Under the pieces are notes generated by a model. It was given only the letters and a program-made list of their open reading frames with translations, did not search any database and was not told the DNA's origin. From Klebsormidium nitens (taxonomy: Eukaryota; Streptophyta; Klebsormidiophyceae; Klebsormidiales; Klebsormidiaceae), in NCBI GenBank assembly GCA_000708835.1, contig DF237270.1, forward strand, positions 1 to 64,000: a stretch of 64,000 nt of DNA, in the 5' to 3' direction. A program made the position numbers and the translations under genes. Position 1 is the stretch's first letter. The number at the start of each line of letters is the position of its first letter. Of the stretch, positions 11,359-23,600 are shown piece after piece.

Positions 11359-13424
11359 AAGTCCTGTGCTAACAAATGAAGCAAGCGCTAGCCAGCAAAC
11401 AACCCGCTGATGTCGTTTCTGCCGCTGTCGCCGTCAAGCAAGTTGCGGTGTAACTGTGGAGAGTGAGTCCCTCAGCTTGACAGCATTGACACGGTTCAGC
11501 TTTCAGATACCAGGGACAGCCCATGCAAACTCAACCAACCCGAGCTGGAGCTGGCTTTTTTCTCCAAGATCTGGAAGGAGCGTAACCAACTCATCAATAC
11601 CAACGCTTGGTCTTTCATTTCTAGGACAAAAGCAATCTAAACCGAGAATCGTCAGCAGTTCCATGACGGCAATCTTGCGAGTAAATCACTATGCTGGCCA
11701 TTCCCCCGCCATTTCTGGCCTTGACTGCCTCGATTGAAGCAGGCCTGTTCAATGCTGAACAGAACTTTCAGCTCTCCAGCGAAGTACAAATGTATGAGCT
11801 CCATAATATGCTATGTACAGCCCTTGATCAATACAGGAGCCTGGTCATGCACCATGATGCTCATAGGCTATCCCAGAAAGTTACTTCTACAGTAATTTTG
11901 TAAGTTTAAACGGCGGTCGGAGTCACCGACTCAGGGACGGTTTCCCACGCACTTTTGTCTCGGCCGGCCAGCTGCCGGCGCCCCCCCGGTTCTGTCGGCT
12001 CGGTAGTTGGCATTTGGCTCTACCGGCCGGCTGGAATCTGGATGTGTGAGCCCGCGCCAAGCCTGTGCCTGGTGACCGAGTCATCTCCGAATTTTCCCGG
12101 GACTGCATTGAAACCCAGGGCCACTGCCTGGAGGCCCCGGGGGCTTGACCGTCGAGGGACCTGGCTTGTAACCAGGGTTTATTTTCTGGCTTTCGCCTCT
12201 GGTAGGGGCGCTCGGAGTCCCTGGTTATGCGGGGTCGGGTTAGATCCACTGTGCTGTAGCTGGGGAGTCGAGTTGCGTCAATTCTTCCGTCCCCCTTCCG
12301 TCAAGGCAGACTTTTCTCCTGGGAGTCCTTGGCCCCATGGCCCTGGGCCTTGCAGGGATTCGCAGTACTCCTTCGCCTCTCCCTTACACCAGGTAGGTAG
12401 GTACCATTGATTATCGCCCGTCCGGGTTTTTCGCTCAGCCATTTTGCCGGGAGCCATCAGAAATGTTTCGAAGTCGAATCACGTGGCGGGGAGATATCAC
12501 TGATATACCCCGCCGCGGAGGGATATATCAGGAATCTCTTAGCATGTTCGACGGCGATGCCATATCCAGACTCAGCGATAAGCGAGTTATACCATTCAAG
12601 CTCGACGATATCGAAGGTTTCTTGTCGACCTCGAGCTTGATATCCCCCTCGGGGCTCCGCCCTCGGGGAGATATCAGCTCTCATTCGACGCGAAACCATC
12701 GATATCGCCGAGCTCTCATGGTATAACTACTTCAGCGGGGAGGTCAGAACAGAGCTAGTGGTGTATCAGGCTGAGCTCAAACCCCTTGAGTCCCTCTTTA
12801 GATCCCTCTGAGGCTTCCGCCATGGCGGCACTAGGACTGTCATGACGGAAACCAAAATCTGATTAAAGATAGAACTTAAAACGAATTCCACATTGATGTA
12901 ACATTGACAGATCGTGTTCCCACTGCCTCAGGCAATAACTGACTACATTGGATTTCAACGCTGCATAGACTGGGTTCATGCATTTCCTCTGAGACCCCTG
13001 GGAACAGCTTGTCAGCTTCAATTATTTTTGTAAGATCTACAATTCTGCAAGGAAAATGGAAGGACAGAGTTTGTGACTCACAGCATTTGCACGAAGCTTT
13101 TGAGGGAGCAGAAGGTAGTCAACAACTCATGATGAAAGCAGTAGCCCTTCAAGTTTTCAGATCCTTCGCCCTGAACAGAACCAGGCTCAGAAATTCTGCG
13201 GCCCTTATCAAGCATTGGGATTGCGTTGGCAATCTCAAATCAGCGTCAACAAGCGGCTGAGGAGCAGATAGCAACTTGACCACCAAACAATATTACCACC
13301 TTTTGGAGCAAGTGGGACGGGGTTGCCAGTGGGAACAAGCCCCTGGTGTAATTGCCCCTACTGCTTCCCCCTCTACTGCAGCTTCCCCCTCACTTTTAGA
13401 AGAAAAGGATCTGCATCCCAAAGT
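11359..13424. other. Divergent intergenic region with GC-rich and palindromic DNA
   Basis: This 2-kb stretch separates the start of the raffinose-synthase-family gene (minus) from the start of an SLC43-like gene (plus), so it should carry both promoters; I cannot point to a core promoter element. About 11910-12410 is GC-rich with long runs of C and G and an open frame I do not believe. About 12490-12730 holds nested palindromes, listed separately. Confidence 0.5.
12499..12728. repeat. Nested inverted repeats, MITE-like
   Basis: 12585-12613 pairs with 12700-12728 as an imperfect inverted repeat (both ends include TATACCAT/ATGGTATA and CGATATCG), and the homology extends inward through GGTTTC/GAAACC. 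A second hairpin at about 12499-12533 pairs CTGATATA with TATATCAG. GATATC recurs several times. This resembles a non-autonomous transposon end or foldback element; no transposase frame is visible. Confidence 0.6.
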
Positions 13425-16400
13425 ATGGGGCTCCTCCAAAGTTTATACCGTGCCCCTGGAGGGGAAAGCGAGTATCGCCGGATCTTGCTCGTGACACTAG
13501 CGCTGATCTATTCCATCACGGCTTCAGGTCAGCCGGCCTTTCGAAGCTTTTGGTTTGGTCGAATTTGCTGATCCTCGTCAATAGCTTTCGGTGTTTCGTG
13601 AGTAACATGACTGTCAACTGGCTCAACCTCCGTCTGAAAGAGGCACTTCAAAAGATCCGGCAAAGTTTTCACAAAGGTCGCTTCTGCTCTCTGATCTAGA
13701 GGTTGATCAGATCAAGTGGACAAATAACCTTTGCCCTGCCACAAGTACTTCGTTTCAGAAAGGAATCTGTTCAAGATATACCTTTTCCGCGGATATCTGC
13801 GACAGGCCTGTTGTTGGCTTGAGCCAGAAACTTGGATATCTGAGCTTATCATATCAGACTGTGGGGGCAACCTGTTCATGTTTCTTGCCTATCCAAGAGT
13901 TCACATTGCAGGGTTTCAACTGGCCCGTCGCACTACAACAAACCCTTGACAAAAGAGATTCTGACTTCGCTGGCTAGTCCACATTGAGCCCCTCTTCGAC
14001 TTGACAGTTTTCATCCCTTTTGCAGGAATTGTATTCGGTTACTCTGGCCTCTACGACGTCCTTCTCTTTGATGTTAATGCGTTTGGCGAGTTCTGCGAGG
14101 ATGGAGAGAAGCAGTGCACCGCACAGCTGGACCGCCTGTCTCGCATGTACACCCTGGGAGCTACCACAATATCGGGTTGTGCCTTTCTCGTGGGTAAGAT
14201 TCAGACGCAAAGTCACGAACTCCTTATCTTGGAAGACGCGTGGAGGAAAAGGCACCCGACCAAGGACTCTGTTCTCAATTCGAACTTTTTCTTGAGCTTT
14301 CCAAATTCGTGTGCCTTCTAGCTCGTCGTGTGGAGCGTTGAACCCTCCTTTCGAGCACTCGCGCTGGCAGCGGAGAAAAAACGGTCGAGACTCTTGCTGC
14401 AGCGGTCAAATTGCCTGCTCTGTGTGGCAAGTGTGGCACAAAATCAGATAAACGTTCAAAGTGTGACAAGGGGTTTGGATATGACAACAATACTGGCCAG
14501 GTACTCATCCACCATAAACCAAAGCGCACGCTTGCAACTTGTTTTGCGTTCTTTCGATTGTATCGAAAGTGCTTGACTCGTGACCGACCATATCCTCGAC
14601 ACATCGTGCTTCCACCCTCTGGCGCAGATTATGCTTGACACCACGCCGTTTCTTCTTTGTCAAAGCTCTTGCCAGCTTACCCTCCGTTTCGTTACAGGTC
14701 TGTTTCTCGACTTTGCCGGGCCCCGAATCACAGTTTGCCTGGGCTCACTTCTCTTAGCGGGGGGCCTACTGGCGGTCGCTTACGCCCAGGAGATCTCCAG
14801 CTCTTTCTACTACCTCGGTTTCTTTCTGCTCGCGGTCGGGGGGCCCTGCATCTTCAACAGCACCTTCAGCTTCGGGGAGCTGTTTCCCGACCACTCGGCC
14901 GCAATCATTGGGGCGCTGTCGACAGGTTCGTAGGACGGTCTCGTCTTTTCTTCATGTTTAATTTGATCTCGTCAGGATTCGCCCGTACATTCGGCTGTCA
15001 TTCCTGAGCAGCTACGGGTCGGTTGTGATTGCCCTTAAGCCTGTTGGTAAAGGCGGTCCTCTTGAATAGCGCGGTAGTCCCAACTTCCAGCCCAGACTAT
15101 TGCCCTAGAGTCGTTTTAGCCTAGAAGCATTTGTCTGTTCGACTGCCTGTTCGACTCCACTTTAAGGCGGACACGCTAGTCGGAGAATCCGACTTGGACC
15201 TTCGGCTCCTTCGAGCTCCTCGAGCGGAAAGATGCAGAATTGCTTCCGTCATCAAAGTACTTTCTGCCAGATTAAAACCCGGAACAATGACTGAACTCTA
15301 CTTCATCATACCCCTTTCTCTGGAGAAAAATGCTGTCGACGGTCGTCACCTCCATATCTGCAGCGGATTAGTCACTCCGTCAGCGTGAGTTCAACAGTTT
15401 CATGCCGTGTCCAGAGGCGCTGACTTTGCTACATTGAAAGTCAAAGTTCCTGGAGTTGACAATCTGAACTCACAATCTGCATCCACGCAGGAGGTAACTC
15501 GTCGACGGTCGTTTTCTGCATCTTCGCTGCGATGATTCACTCCTGGGGCATCTCGTTCAAGTCGGTCTTCCTGGCCTACACCGCCCTCCCCGTCTTCATC
15601 TTCGTCTCCAGCCTTCTTCTCTTCCCCGACCGCCCGTTCGAGACGGGCAACAAGGACGACGCCCGCTTCAAAGGTGCGCGGTTTTCAGAAGAATGAATGT
15701 GAAAGTGATCCTTGAGACGCATTTGTAAGCTGCCAGGAAGCTGCTGAATATCGGTGGCGTCCCCGCTTATATTGTTCCTGAGTGAGCCGGCGATGGACAA
15801 TCTGAAGATGCCGGAAAATCAGGGTTTTTGCTTCTACGTTCCTCACGAGGTATCGTTCCCCTTGCGTGCGCAATCGACACGCCACCGCTAGTCGCATGTT
15901 TCGCTTATGTTCAAGTCCATTTGCACCGCCCACCTACCAGGGAGATTGAGCCGCATACTCCTCAAGTCTCTTAATCCCAAAAACGCGTGAAATATGGAAG
16001 GCTTCTTATGGTCGCTCAGGGGAGCTCCACCGCGTCTGGACGATCTCCATGACCCAGGGCAAGTACCCTGCCGACGTCGAGAATAAGGACATCCGGATCC
16101 TGCCGACGGACTATCCGAACTTGGCGCTCGACGAGCCAGGGCTCGAAGCGCCGCTCCTAGTTACACCCGGGATGTCGGTCGGCTCCCCCCTGGAAATGTC
16201 ATACCACCTCCTACCGGGCCTCGTTCCGCCGGAGTCCGACGGAACGGCGCTTTCCGTCGGCACACGACGGATGTCCGCTGGTCCTGGTTTGGGGTTCATT
16301 GGTGGCCGCCGGAATTCCGCCGGAACGGATTTGATCACCGGGCGCAAGCGGCTGTTCCGGAGGCGGTCGCTGCTGTTCGACGACGGCCCACCCGACATCT

Positions 16401-18609
16401 ACAACAGCGCGTTTGGCACGCAGGTAAGAAGTGGAATCGCTAGAGGTAGACCACCTCATCTCCGTTGAATACGCATATTCATGAGTGCTGATGGTCCGCT
16501 GCTTGTCGATTGCCGACTTCATGACGAAGCCGGAGCAAGTCTTTGTTTGAAGCCCTGAACAAATCCATGGTAGGAAGACTGGTGGCTGTCGGTGGTTTCA
16601 GCTATCAGGTTTGGAGGGCTGAAGCCAATTCACTACACAATCTGATTATTTTCAGACGGTGAAGTCAGCAGCATAAGCTTTCTGTCGTTTGACCTGCTCC
16701 CTTGCGAGCGCCCTTGTTCTCCCCATCGCCACCGCAGCTATGACGAAACGACAATCAGACTGGATTCATCCGCAGCCGGTTCATCACAAGACGGCGTCAG
16801 ATGACCTCAGCATAACGCTTCCGTCTGATTCAAGTATCCTTTCCGACGCAGATCTGGTCGAGCGCGTTTTGGAGCATGGCCCTCGTGACGGCGTTCTTCG
16901 TCCTGCGGGTCAACTTTTACATTGAGACGCTGTTCGAGCAGCTGCTCTTCACGGCGAGCCTGCAATTCCCGGGGGATCCCCTGGCGGCCAGGTGAGGGGC
17001 CAGGCATTTCGCTCACGTTTGCTCGTGGATTGAAAGCGCTGAGCATATCCAGATTTCCCTCGTTCTCAGCCTGTCGACTTCTGACACGCTATGCTTGCCG
17101 CCCTCTGGCCCTTCTCACAAGAAACAAGCTGAAAGCGTGGAAACAAAAAGGTTTCGGTGGGAGCTTATGAATGGCAGTACGTCATTTGAATTAGTTGCCC
17201 AGAATCCGCTTTCTATTGGAGACAATTGCGAATGACGCTGCCAAATCTCTTGGGAGGGCGTCTCTCCAAATCCATTCATTTGAAGCTTGCCACTGCGATG
17301 GGCTCACTCAACCTGCTAGACGGGCGTTAAAACTCTTTTCTCCCATGAGAACTGCGGACTTCGTCACAACCCTGGAATTTACCAAGTGTACACCCGATCC
17401 GAACCTCTCGTAGACAGTCCTCCGCCCCAGTATCCCTCCTTCAGCCCCGCCCCAATTTGAAACCATACCCAGATCTTTCCACGTCCAAATCACCATTTAG
17501 CACACCCACTTCCTGACCTTGTTCTCTCTAATACCTCAATCTTCAAGCACTTGCCTTTCTCATCACTCGTTGAGTTCTTCTTCCTCACAATCAGGCCTTT
17601 TAGCACACGCCGCCTCCTCGACTTTTGTCGCTATCTTTGATGCCTCAATTCTAGATCGCTTGCCTCTCCTTAACATTCCTTGAATCCTTCTTCCTCACAG
17701 GGAGGCCGCCAGCTATTACGCCAAGCTGTTCAACTACTTGCTGCCCCCCGGGGGTCTGGCTATGATCCCGGTGGTGGGCTTCGTGTTGGTGGAGTGGGGC
17801 TTCGCGCCCAGCTTCCTTATCCTCGCCATTCTGCATATGCTCTTCTGCATTGTGGACGCGTACGAGTCGCCCCCGCTGCAACTACAGGTGCGCAGTTCCC
17901 GTCTCACTAGTTCGTCACTCTTGGCGAATGCTAAAGTTGATAAGCTGCCCGTAGACTCCCGACCTTCGACCTGCGGTTGTTACGAATTGCGTCTTGATTA
18001 TCCTTGTGCTGATTGCTAGCAAGCAAGGGAAGGCTTTGATCGGAGATTGACACCATATACAGAGGTGATGAGTCAGATGTCCAGTGTTTGATCAATCCCC
18101 GCTCCCGTGTCCTTTTTGACAAGTGGGGATGACATCATGCATTTTCTCTCACCATCTTTCACTCGAAGCCCAGAGACGTGGCTTTCTCACACCACTGATC
18201 TGGACTCAGCCTTTCCTTGAGGTGGGTGGCAGAAAGGCAGTGTTGTCTACTCTCAGCCATGAGCTACAGCAGGTCACTGAATCTTCATCACTTTGGTCTC
18301 GAGGGAACCCCTTCCGTAAAGAATGTAAATTCCGAGCCCTGTTGTGTTTTGATTACTTACGTCTTACCTCCTTCGCAGGTGCTCGCATTTGTGTTGTACG
18401 CTGTGTTCCGGCCCTTTCTCTTTGGGAGCATGGCCGCATATATAGGCCGGCTGTTCGGATTCAAGAACTTCGGCAAGCTATACGGGTTGATGAGGGTCGT
18501 GGGCTCAGTAGCCGTGTCCCTCGAATATCCCCTCCAGTTGATGACGGTCCATTTCTTCAACGGCCAATACGTGTACATAATATGGGTTTCTTATGCACAG
18601 GCGTTCTGA
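13425..18609 (+). CDS. SLC43-like MFS transporter, copy A, frameshifted near the 3' end
   Basis: SLC43 proteins are twelve-helix facilitators for neutral amino acids or nucleobases. Exons: 13425-13527, 14026-14193, 14698-14925, 15491-15673, 16020-16423, 16852-16991, 17701-17887, 18379-18609. Phases agree up to the last exon. Hydrophobic segments follow the MFS pattern, with a signature-like loop after ISGCAFLVG, a large hydrophilic central loop in exon 5 (including KRLFRRRS), and terminal helices such as LPPGGLAMIPVVGFVLVEWG. Compared with copy B (20613-26721), one base is missing near 18577-18583. As read here the protein stops at 18609 (about 547 aa) and loses its last helix and tail, whereas the homologous ending continues in another frame to 18698. 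It is either a recent truncation or a sequence error. The substrate is unknown. Confidence 0.85.
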
Positions 18610-19188
18610 TGTTCTTGTATCCGGTCTTTCTATGGAAGAAGATCTTCTATGGAAACTTCTTCCGGCCTCCTCTTGTAAAGCTGCAAACGTTGGAATAGTG
18701 CATAATGGTGTAGTATAGGTTGAATACTGGTGCTGGATTCCCAAGGAACAAGGGTAGAGGGGTAGTGGATATATTGGTGTAGGTAGGCCAGAGGGATCAG
18801 CGGCCGATGGCTCATCCTTAGATAAGGTAACTCTTCATAATATTATTTGTGATTAAGTAGTTCAAGACAAGCTTTAGGGCCTCGAGAAATAGATGCTTGC
18901 ATCCTCGATTGTCCACAGGGACCAGTAATGTCAAGGAATCCCACCTCAGATTCAGAGGGGACAACCACCTAGCTAAAAGGGCTCCCGAGCAAAAATCCAA
19001 GTGGAGTTTGGATGCATATCTCAGGTGCCCAAAAGCCTAAATCAATTTCTTATGACCCCAATATGATCTCAGGAGTTTTCCGCCAACTTTCTTGGACATT
19101 GCATACAGCAAACAAGGGCTTGAAGTTTAGCAGAATGGCTGGGAAAAGTGACAGGTGTCAAATTTCTTGCAATCAAAATTTCATATTA

Positions 19189-19290
19189 GGGGCTCCACTG
19201 CTTATGACCGGCCGAATTTTGGATTCAGGTAGGGGATAACCTCTATAAGACGCCTACCAAATTTGGTTTTGGCATATGCGGTGGAGCCCC
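19189..19290. repeat. ~100-bp imperfect palindrome
   Basis: 19189-19206 (GGGGCTCCACTGCTTATG) pairs with 19273-19290 (CATATGCGGTGGAGCCCC) with two mismatches, and partial pairing continues inward through GGTAGG/CCTACC. This is the size and shape of a small foldback or MITE element. Confidence 0.7.
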
Positions 19291-19661
19291 AGATCTGTGC
19301 TCGCTGCGATTGCCATTTTATTTGCCTAGGTGGTTGCCCCCTCTGCTCAGATCCTGGGTCATGCACACCAGCAAACACAAGCAATCGTGCGCCCGGCCTG
19401 ACTGGGCGTGGATGGACCGTATGTCATATCTGTCAAAGCTCCTGACGATCGTTTACAAGACTCATTATGTTGCAGCATATATAATCTGGAATTACGTCTA
19501 TTCCCGGTCAAGCATGTTGATAGACGCGAATTCCCTTTTAGCGAATTCTAGGAATGATATTAAGTCCTTGTCTTGGTCGATCGTATACAACAAACGCAAC
19601 CCGATGCATGCAGCCATATTCGACCGCATGCATTGAAGGATGCAATCCCAGTCGCTAAACG

Positions 19662-19728
19662 TTGTAGTAAGATCGACTTGGCGATCTTAAGATCCTTTAG
19701 CGAGATCGCCAAGTCCAGCTTGCACTAC
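19662..19728. repeat. Hairpin with perfect 13-bp arms
   Basis: 19675-19687 (GACTTGGCGATCT) and 19703-19715 (AGATCGCCAAGTC) are perfect inverted repeats around a 15-nt loop. Outer bases TGTAGT and ACTACA extend the symmetry. It lies between converging genes, where it could act in 3'-end formation, but it could equally be a transposon remnant. Confidence 0.6.
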
Positions 19729-20612
19729 ATGCAAGATAGATCCGGGCTCGTGTTTTGAAAACAGTTCTCTCGTACAAATCGAGCCGGCCTCAGCGAGAAT
19801 CCATATTCCACCGCAATGAGCTTGCACAAATTTGTTAGTAATTCTTGGCACGTGCCCCGCAGATTTCAAGCACATGCCAGCTTCGTCGGATGCAGAATTG
19901 ACGAACGACCACATACAACGTTTGCGCCAAATCACTCAGCGCCAAAATCTGCGATAGTGATCTTCATTAATTACACTGCCAGGCTGAGCGGCTAGCGTGG
20001 CATGAACCATATCTCCATGATCGATACTCCACACCGTCTGCACGCGCGAGGCCTGGTCTAGCCTGGACCACGGCCGGGCAGACCCAAACTTTTTTGCTTC
20101 GCTGAAGCGCTCAAAGCAGCAAGACCATTGGCTCGCGGGATGAGCGACTTCCACACCATGCCGCAGCTTAAGAGGGCCAACACTCTGATATCTGGCTAGT
20201 CTGAGCCTATAGACCCTTCCAACTTAGCAATATTTAAAATAATAGCTTCTGGAATCCTAGTTTGCCTGAGGGTCGATGTTGATCATGTGATCAATGTCAA
20301 CCTAAAATCGTGAGTTCGCTCTTACCAATCTACGGTATTAATGCCCAGCCGCTAATATTACAGACGGGCGGCTCTTGAGCTCGCCCTTTAACTGATCAAG
20401 ATCAAACCTTCAACTGGTCCTATATGGAGCCTGACACTGCAATTGCGAAGTAATAGCCGTAAGCGTTGTCAAGCCGCTAATAGCACCCAGGCGTCCCACT
20501 ATAGCGGTTGACCGTGTGCCTAGCTACCGGACACCGTAGGTACTAGATACCCTGTTAAGCTACCGCTTGGTGCTTATCTACTATGATAATTATAATAAGC
20601 GCGCTTGTCGGT

Positions 20613-23600
20613 CTATTCTTCTATGCTTTGCAGCTTCACAAGCGGCGGGCGCAAGAAGTTTCCGTAAAACACCTTCTTCCACAAGAAGACCGGATAAGCG
20701 AATAGCAAGAGGCCTATGAATATGAAGCCCATATTTACGTAAATGTAGCGGCCTTCAAAAGTGTGGATAGATAGCAGCTGGAGCGGATACTCCAGGGACA
20801 CTGCGAGGGAGCCCATCACCCGCATCAGGCCATATAGCTTACCAAAGTTTTTAAACCCGAACAGCCGGCCTATATACGCGGCCATGCTGCCAAAGAGGAA
20901 GGGTCGGACCATCGCGTACAGGGCAAAAGCGACCACCTGCAAAACGGAAGGATGCGGTGAGCCTTTCTCCTGGCTTGATGCGCACGACGTCACGCCCTGG
21001 TGCCATGTATTACTTCAAGCACACGGAGCGGCTACCAACAAGGACCAGTTGATAACGAGTACATGGAAAGATATGCTGAGTGTGTCGAATGCTTGTAACA
21101 GAAGTGCTCCGTTCTCGTCACTTCCGTGAAAATTCTCGTAGAAAAGCATGCACGTCCCGCTGCTCTCGTTGGGGGGATGAGAAGAGTACGACGAACAAGC
21201 TTTGACCGTAAGAATTGTGAGATCCTGCCTAAAACATCGCTCCGATAACTGGATTCGAGCAAAAAGATGCGGTCAAAATTGTCAAAGGCCTCGTTCACGC
21301 AATAAGCATCCAAACAGCAGCCAAGCCGTTCCTCGAGACTGTCAGGCGCGCAGTCCCCAAACGATTCTTCCATCTCTTGGTTGACGGTCAGAAAGTGAAG
21401 ACCATGCACAACAAGGCGCCCAGGTGACTTGAAGCACTCCATCCAGAATCCTGAAGCAGCGAAATTTCCGGAACTGCGCGGTTCCTTACCTGAAGCTGGA
21501 TTGGCGGCCGGTCAAACGCGTTGACGAGGCAGAAGAGCATATGCAGGATTGCGATGATAAGGAAGCTGGGCGCGAAGCCCCACTCGACCAATACAAAGCC
21601 CACCACCGGGATCATGGCAAGCCCCCCGGGGGGCAGCAGATAGTTGAACACCGTTGTATAGTAGCTGGCGGCCTCCCTGGAGTAAGAGTTGCGGGCAAAG
21701 TGAGCACGAGGAGGTGCGCGAAAGGGCTGTTCAGAGGACAAATTGAATGAAAAGACTTTGGGCAGGGACGATGTTGCCTCGGCCTCAAAAAGAAGCGTTG
21801 GCACCCTTCCTGCACCCAGTGACAAGCAGAGTAGTACTTTTGGTTCGCGGGTAATCCTTTAAATGGGCTTGTCAAATATAAGGAATCTGAGGCTGCGGAA
21901 GCGCGACTCTCAAGAGCTAGGCGACGTTCAGCGACGGCTTGCGATTAAGCGATACAGAAAGGGAAAGGATAGCCTTCGCGCCTCTGTCTGCGCTCAGTTT
22001 GAGAAGCGGTCAACTGAGAGAAGAAGCACTCGTTGGGAAAATAGGCGCTCAAAACGAAAGGCAATCGACAAGCTGCCATTAGCCAGTGGCTCCGCAACGC
22101 AAACAAAGGTCCTTCATTCGCCATAAGACAATAGAGTCAAATCTAGATCACCTGCGAACCACCGCCTGGTACGTCAAATCACCACCCCGTGAAATAAGAC
22201 GTTTCCCTGAACTTCTCACCTGGCTGCGTCGATGTCCCCGGGATACTGCAACCTCGCAGTATATAACAGCTGCTCATACAAAGTCTCGATGTAGTAGTTC
22301 ACGCGCAACACGATGTAGGCAGTCACGAGCGCCATGCTCCAATAAACGCTCGAGTTGATCTGCTTCGAGAAGGCGCTGTTGTAGATGTCCGGCGGGCCGT
22401 CGTCGAAGCGGAACGAGCGCCGCCGGAAGAGCTTCTTGCGGGGAGGGGCGGAAGCGGAAGTTTCTCCGGAGTAGGAGAGCTGCAGAGAGTGGAAACGAGG
22501 GTTGACAACCGGAGAATGTGCTCGGTAAAATCTTTGCTTCTCAGGAGAGCATTCAGAGATTTGATGTGCAGCGGCAGCAGAGTGAGTTCCTGCATGAAAC
22601 TGAGAGTTGCAACGGCAACAAAAGGTCGACGACGTTGGCGACAAGATGCTCGTTCTGACGGGCGATAAGTCGCCAAGCCCTTGGTGGGGTTCGTTGTGGC
22701 GAACGGCGGACCCCGTCGAAAAGCCGTGAGGTGCTCTGACCTCGTTTGATGTGACAGGGAATGGACCAACTTATACGGCCGGCTAATTGGCAGAGTACTT
22801 GCAGACTCGACTGGAAGCTCTGTCCGCGAACGACTTCGCCAGTCTTGAAGTCATAAAAGCATCCAGCCGGACCGAACTCTACTAAGTACGTTCTATTCAG
22901 GGCTTTCCGCCACAAAGGGTGGTCATGACCCGACTCCGCGAACTTGCCTCGAGATCTGTCAAGCACGAGCTACTCATTCTTCCCGTCTGGATGAACGACT
23001 ATGCGACCGCGGAAGAGAAGCCTTGTTGGGCAAGACAGGCAGGCGCCTCAGACAAGAATCAAATCGAGATGTCAACCAGCTACGATGTATGATCCTTCAA
23101 GAATGATAGCCGTGAATTGTGCCACACCACAATCGCTCTCAAACCCTTGCATCTCGGACGAGCCCTGACTCGCAGGTGTAAGCGGAGCACGAGTCCGACG
23201 GCCCAGAGTCAGGCTTTTCTACCTCTTCAATCCTGACTGCTGTTTGCGTCAAACTTGGCACCCGAGCTCGGATCAGATTGCGCGTTCCTCAATCAAGAGT
23301 CGCGATGTCGGTTCTCGATGTTCGCCAAGCTAGTCCCCCGGAAGCCCCCGGAAGAACTCCGGATGTCGATGTCAACCGCCGATCACCAGGGACTTCGGTC
23401 GGCCGAACAAAATGTAACGTGATGTCTATCAAGGATCGAGGACCGACTTCGCGATTAGAGATCGAGGACCGCGCGATTTGATCCGAGCTCGGGTGCCAAG
23501 TTTGACGCAAACAGCAGTTCTGGCACGTCGTCTCCCAACCTCACACATTTGCGTACCTCTGGGGGCAGTTCGCCCGTGAGCGCGCCCTTGACAAGCAACG

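Larger units (their letters stand above)
18699..20612. other. Spacer between tail-to-tail transporter paralogues
   Basis: About 1.9 kb between the 3' ends of the two SLC43-like genes. It is more AT-rich than the genes, has no convincing exons, and carries two hairpin-forming repeats (19189-19290 and about 19662-19728). Adjoining minus-strand open frames at 19687-20154 have no recognisable domain and I do not call them. Confidence 0.5.

Noticed and set aside
11955-12410. Open plus-strand frame of about 150 codons
   Set aside because: The composition is Pro/Gly/Arg/Trp-rich because of GC bias; there is no motif, no splice partner, and an equally open antisense frame exists.
18571-18601. A 30-nt GT..AG intron restoring the end of SLC43-like copy A
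   Set aside because: It is too short for a spliceosomal intron, and removing it leads straight to a TGA.
19687-20154. Two adjoining minus-strand open frames that could be one small gene or a retroelement fragment
   Set aside because: Stops separate them, no reverse transcriptase, integrase or nuclease motif is visible, and no splice sites join them convincingly.
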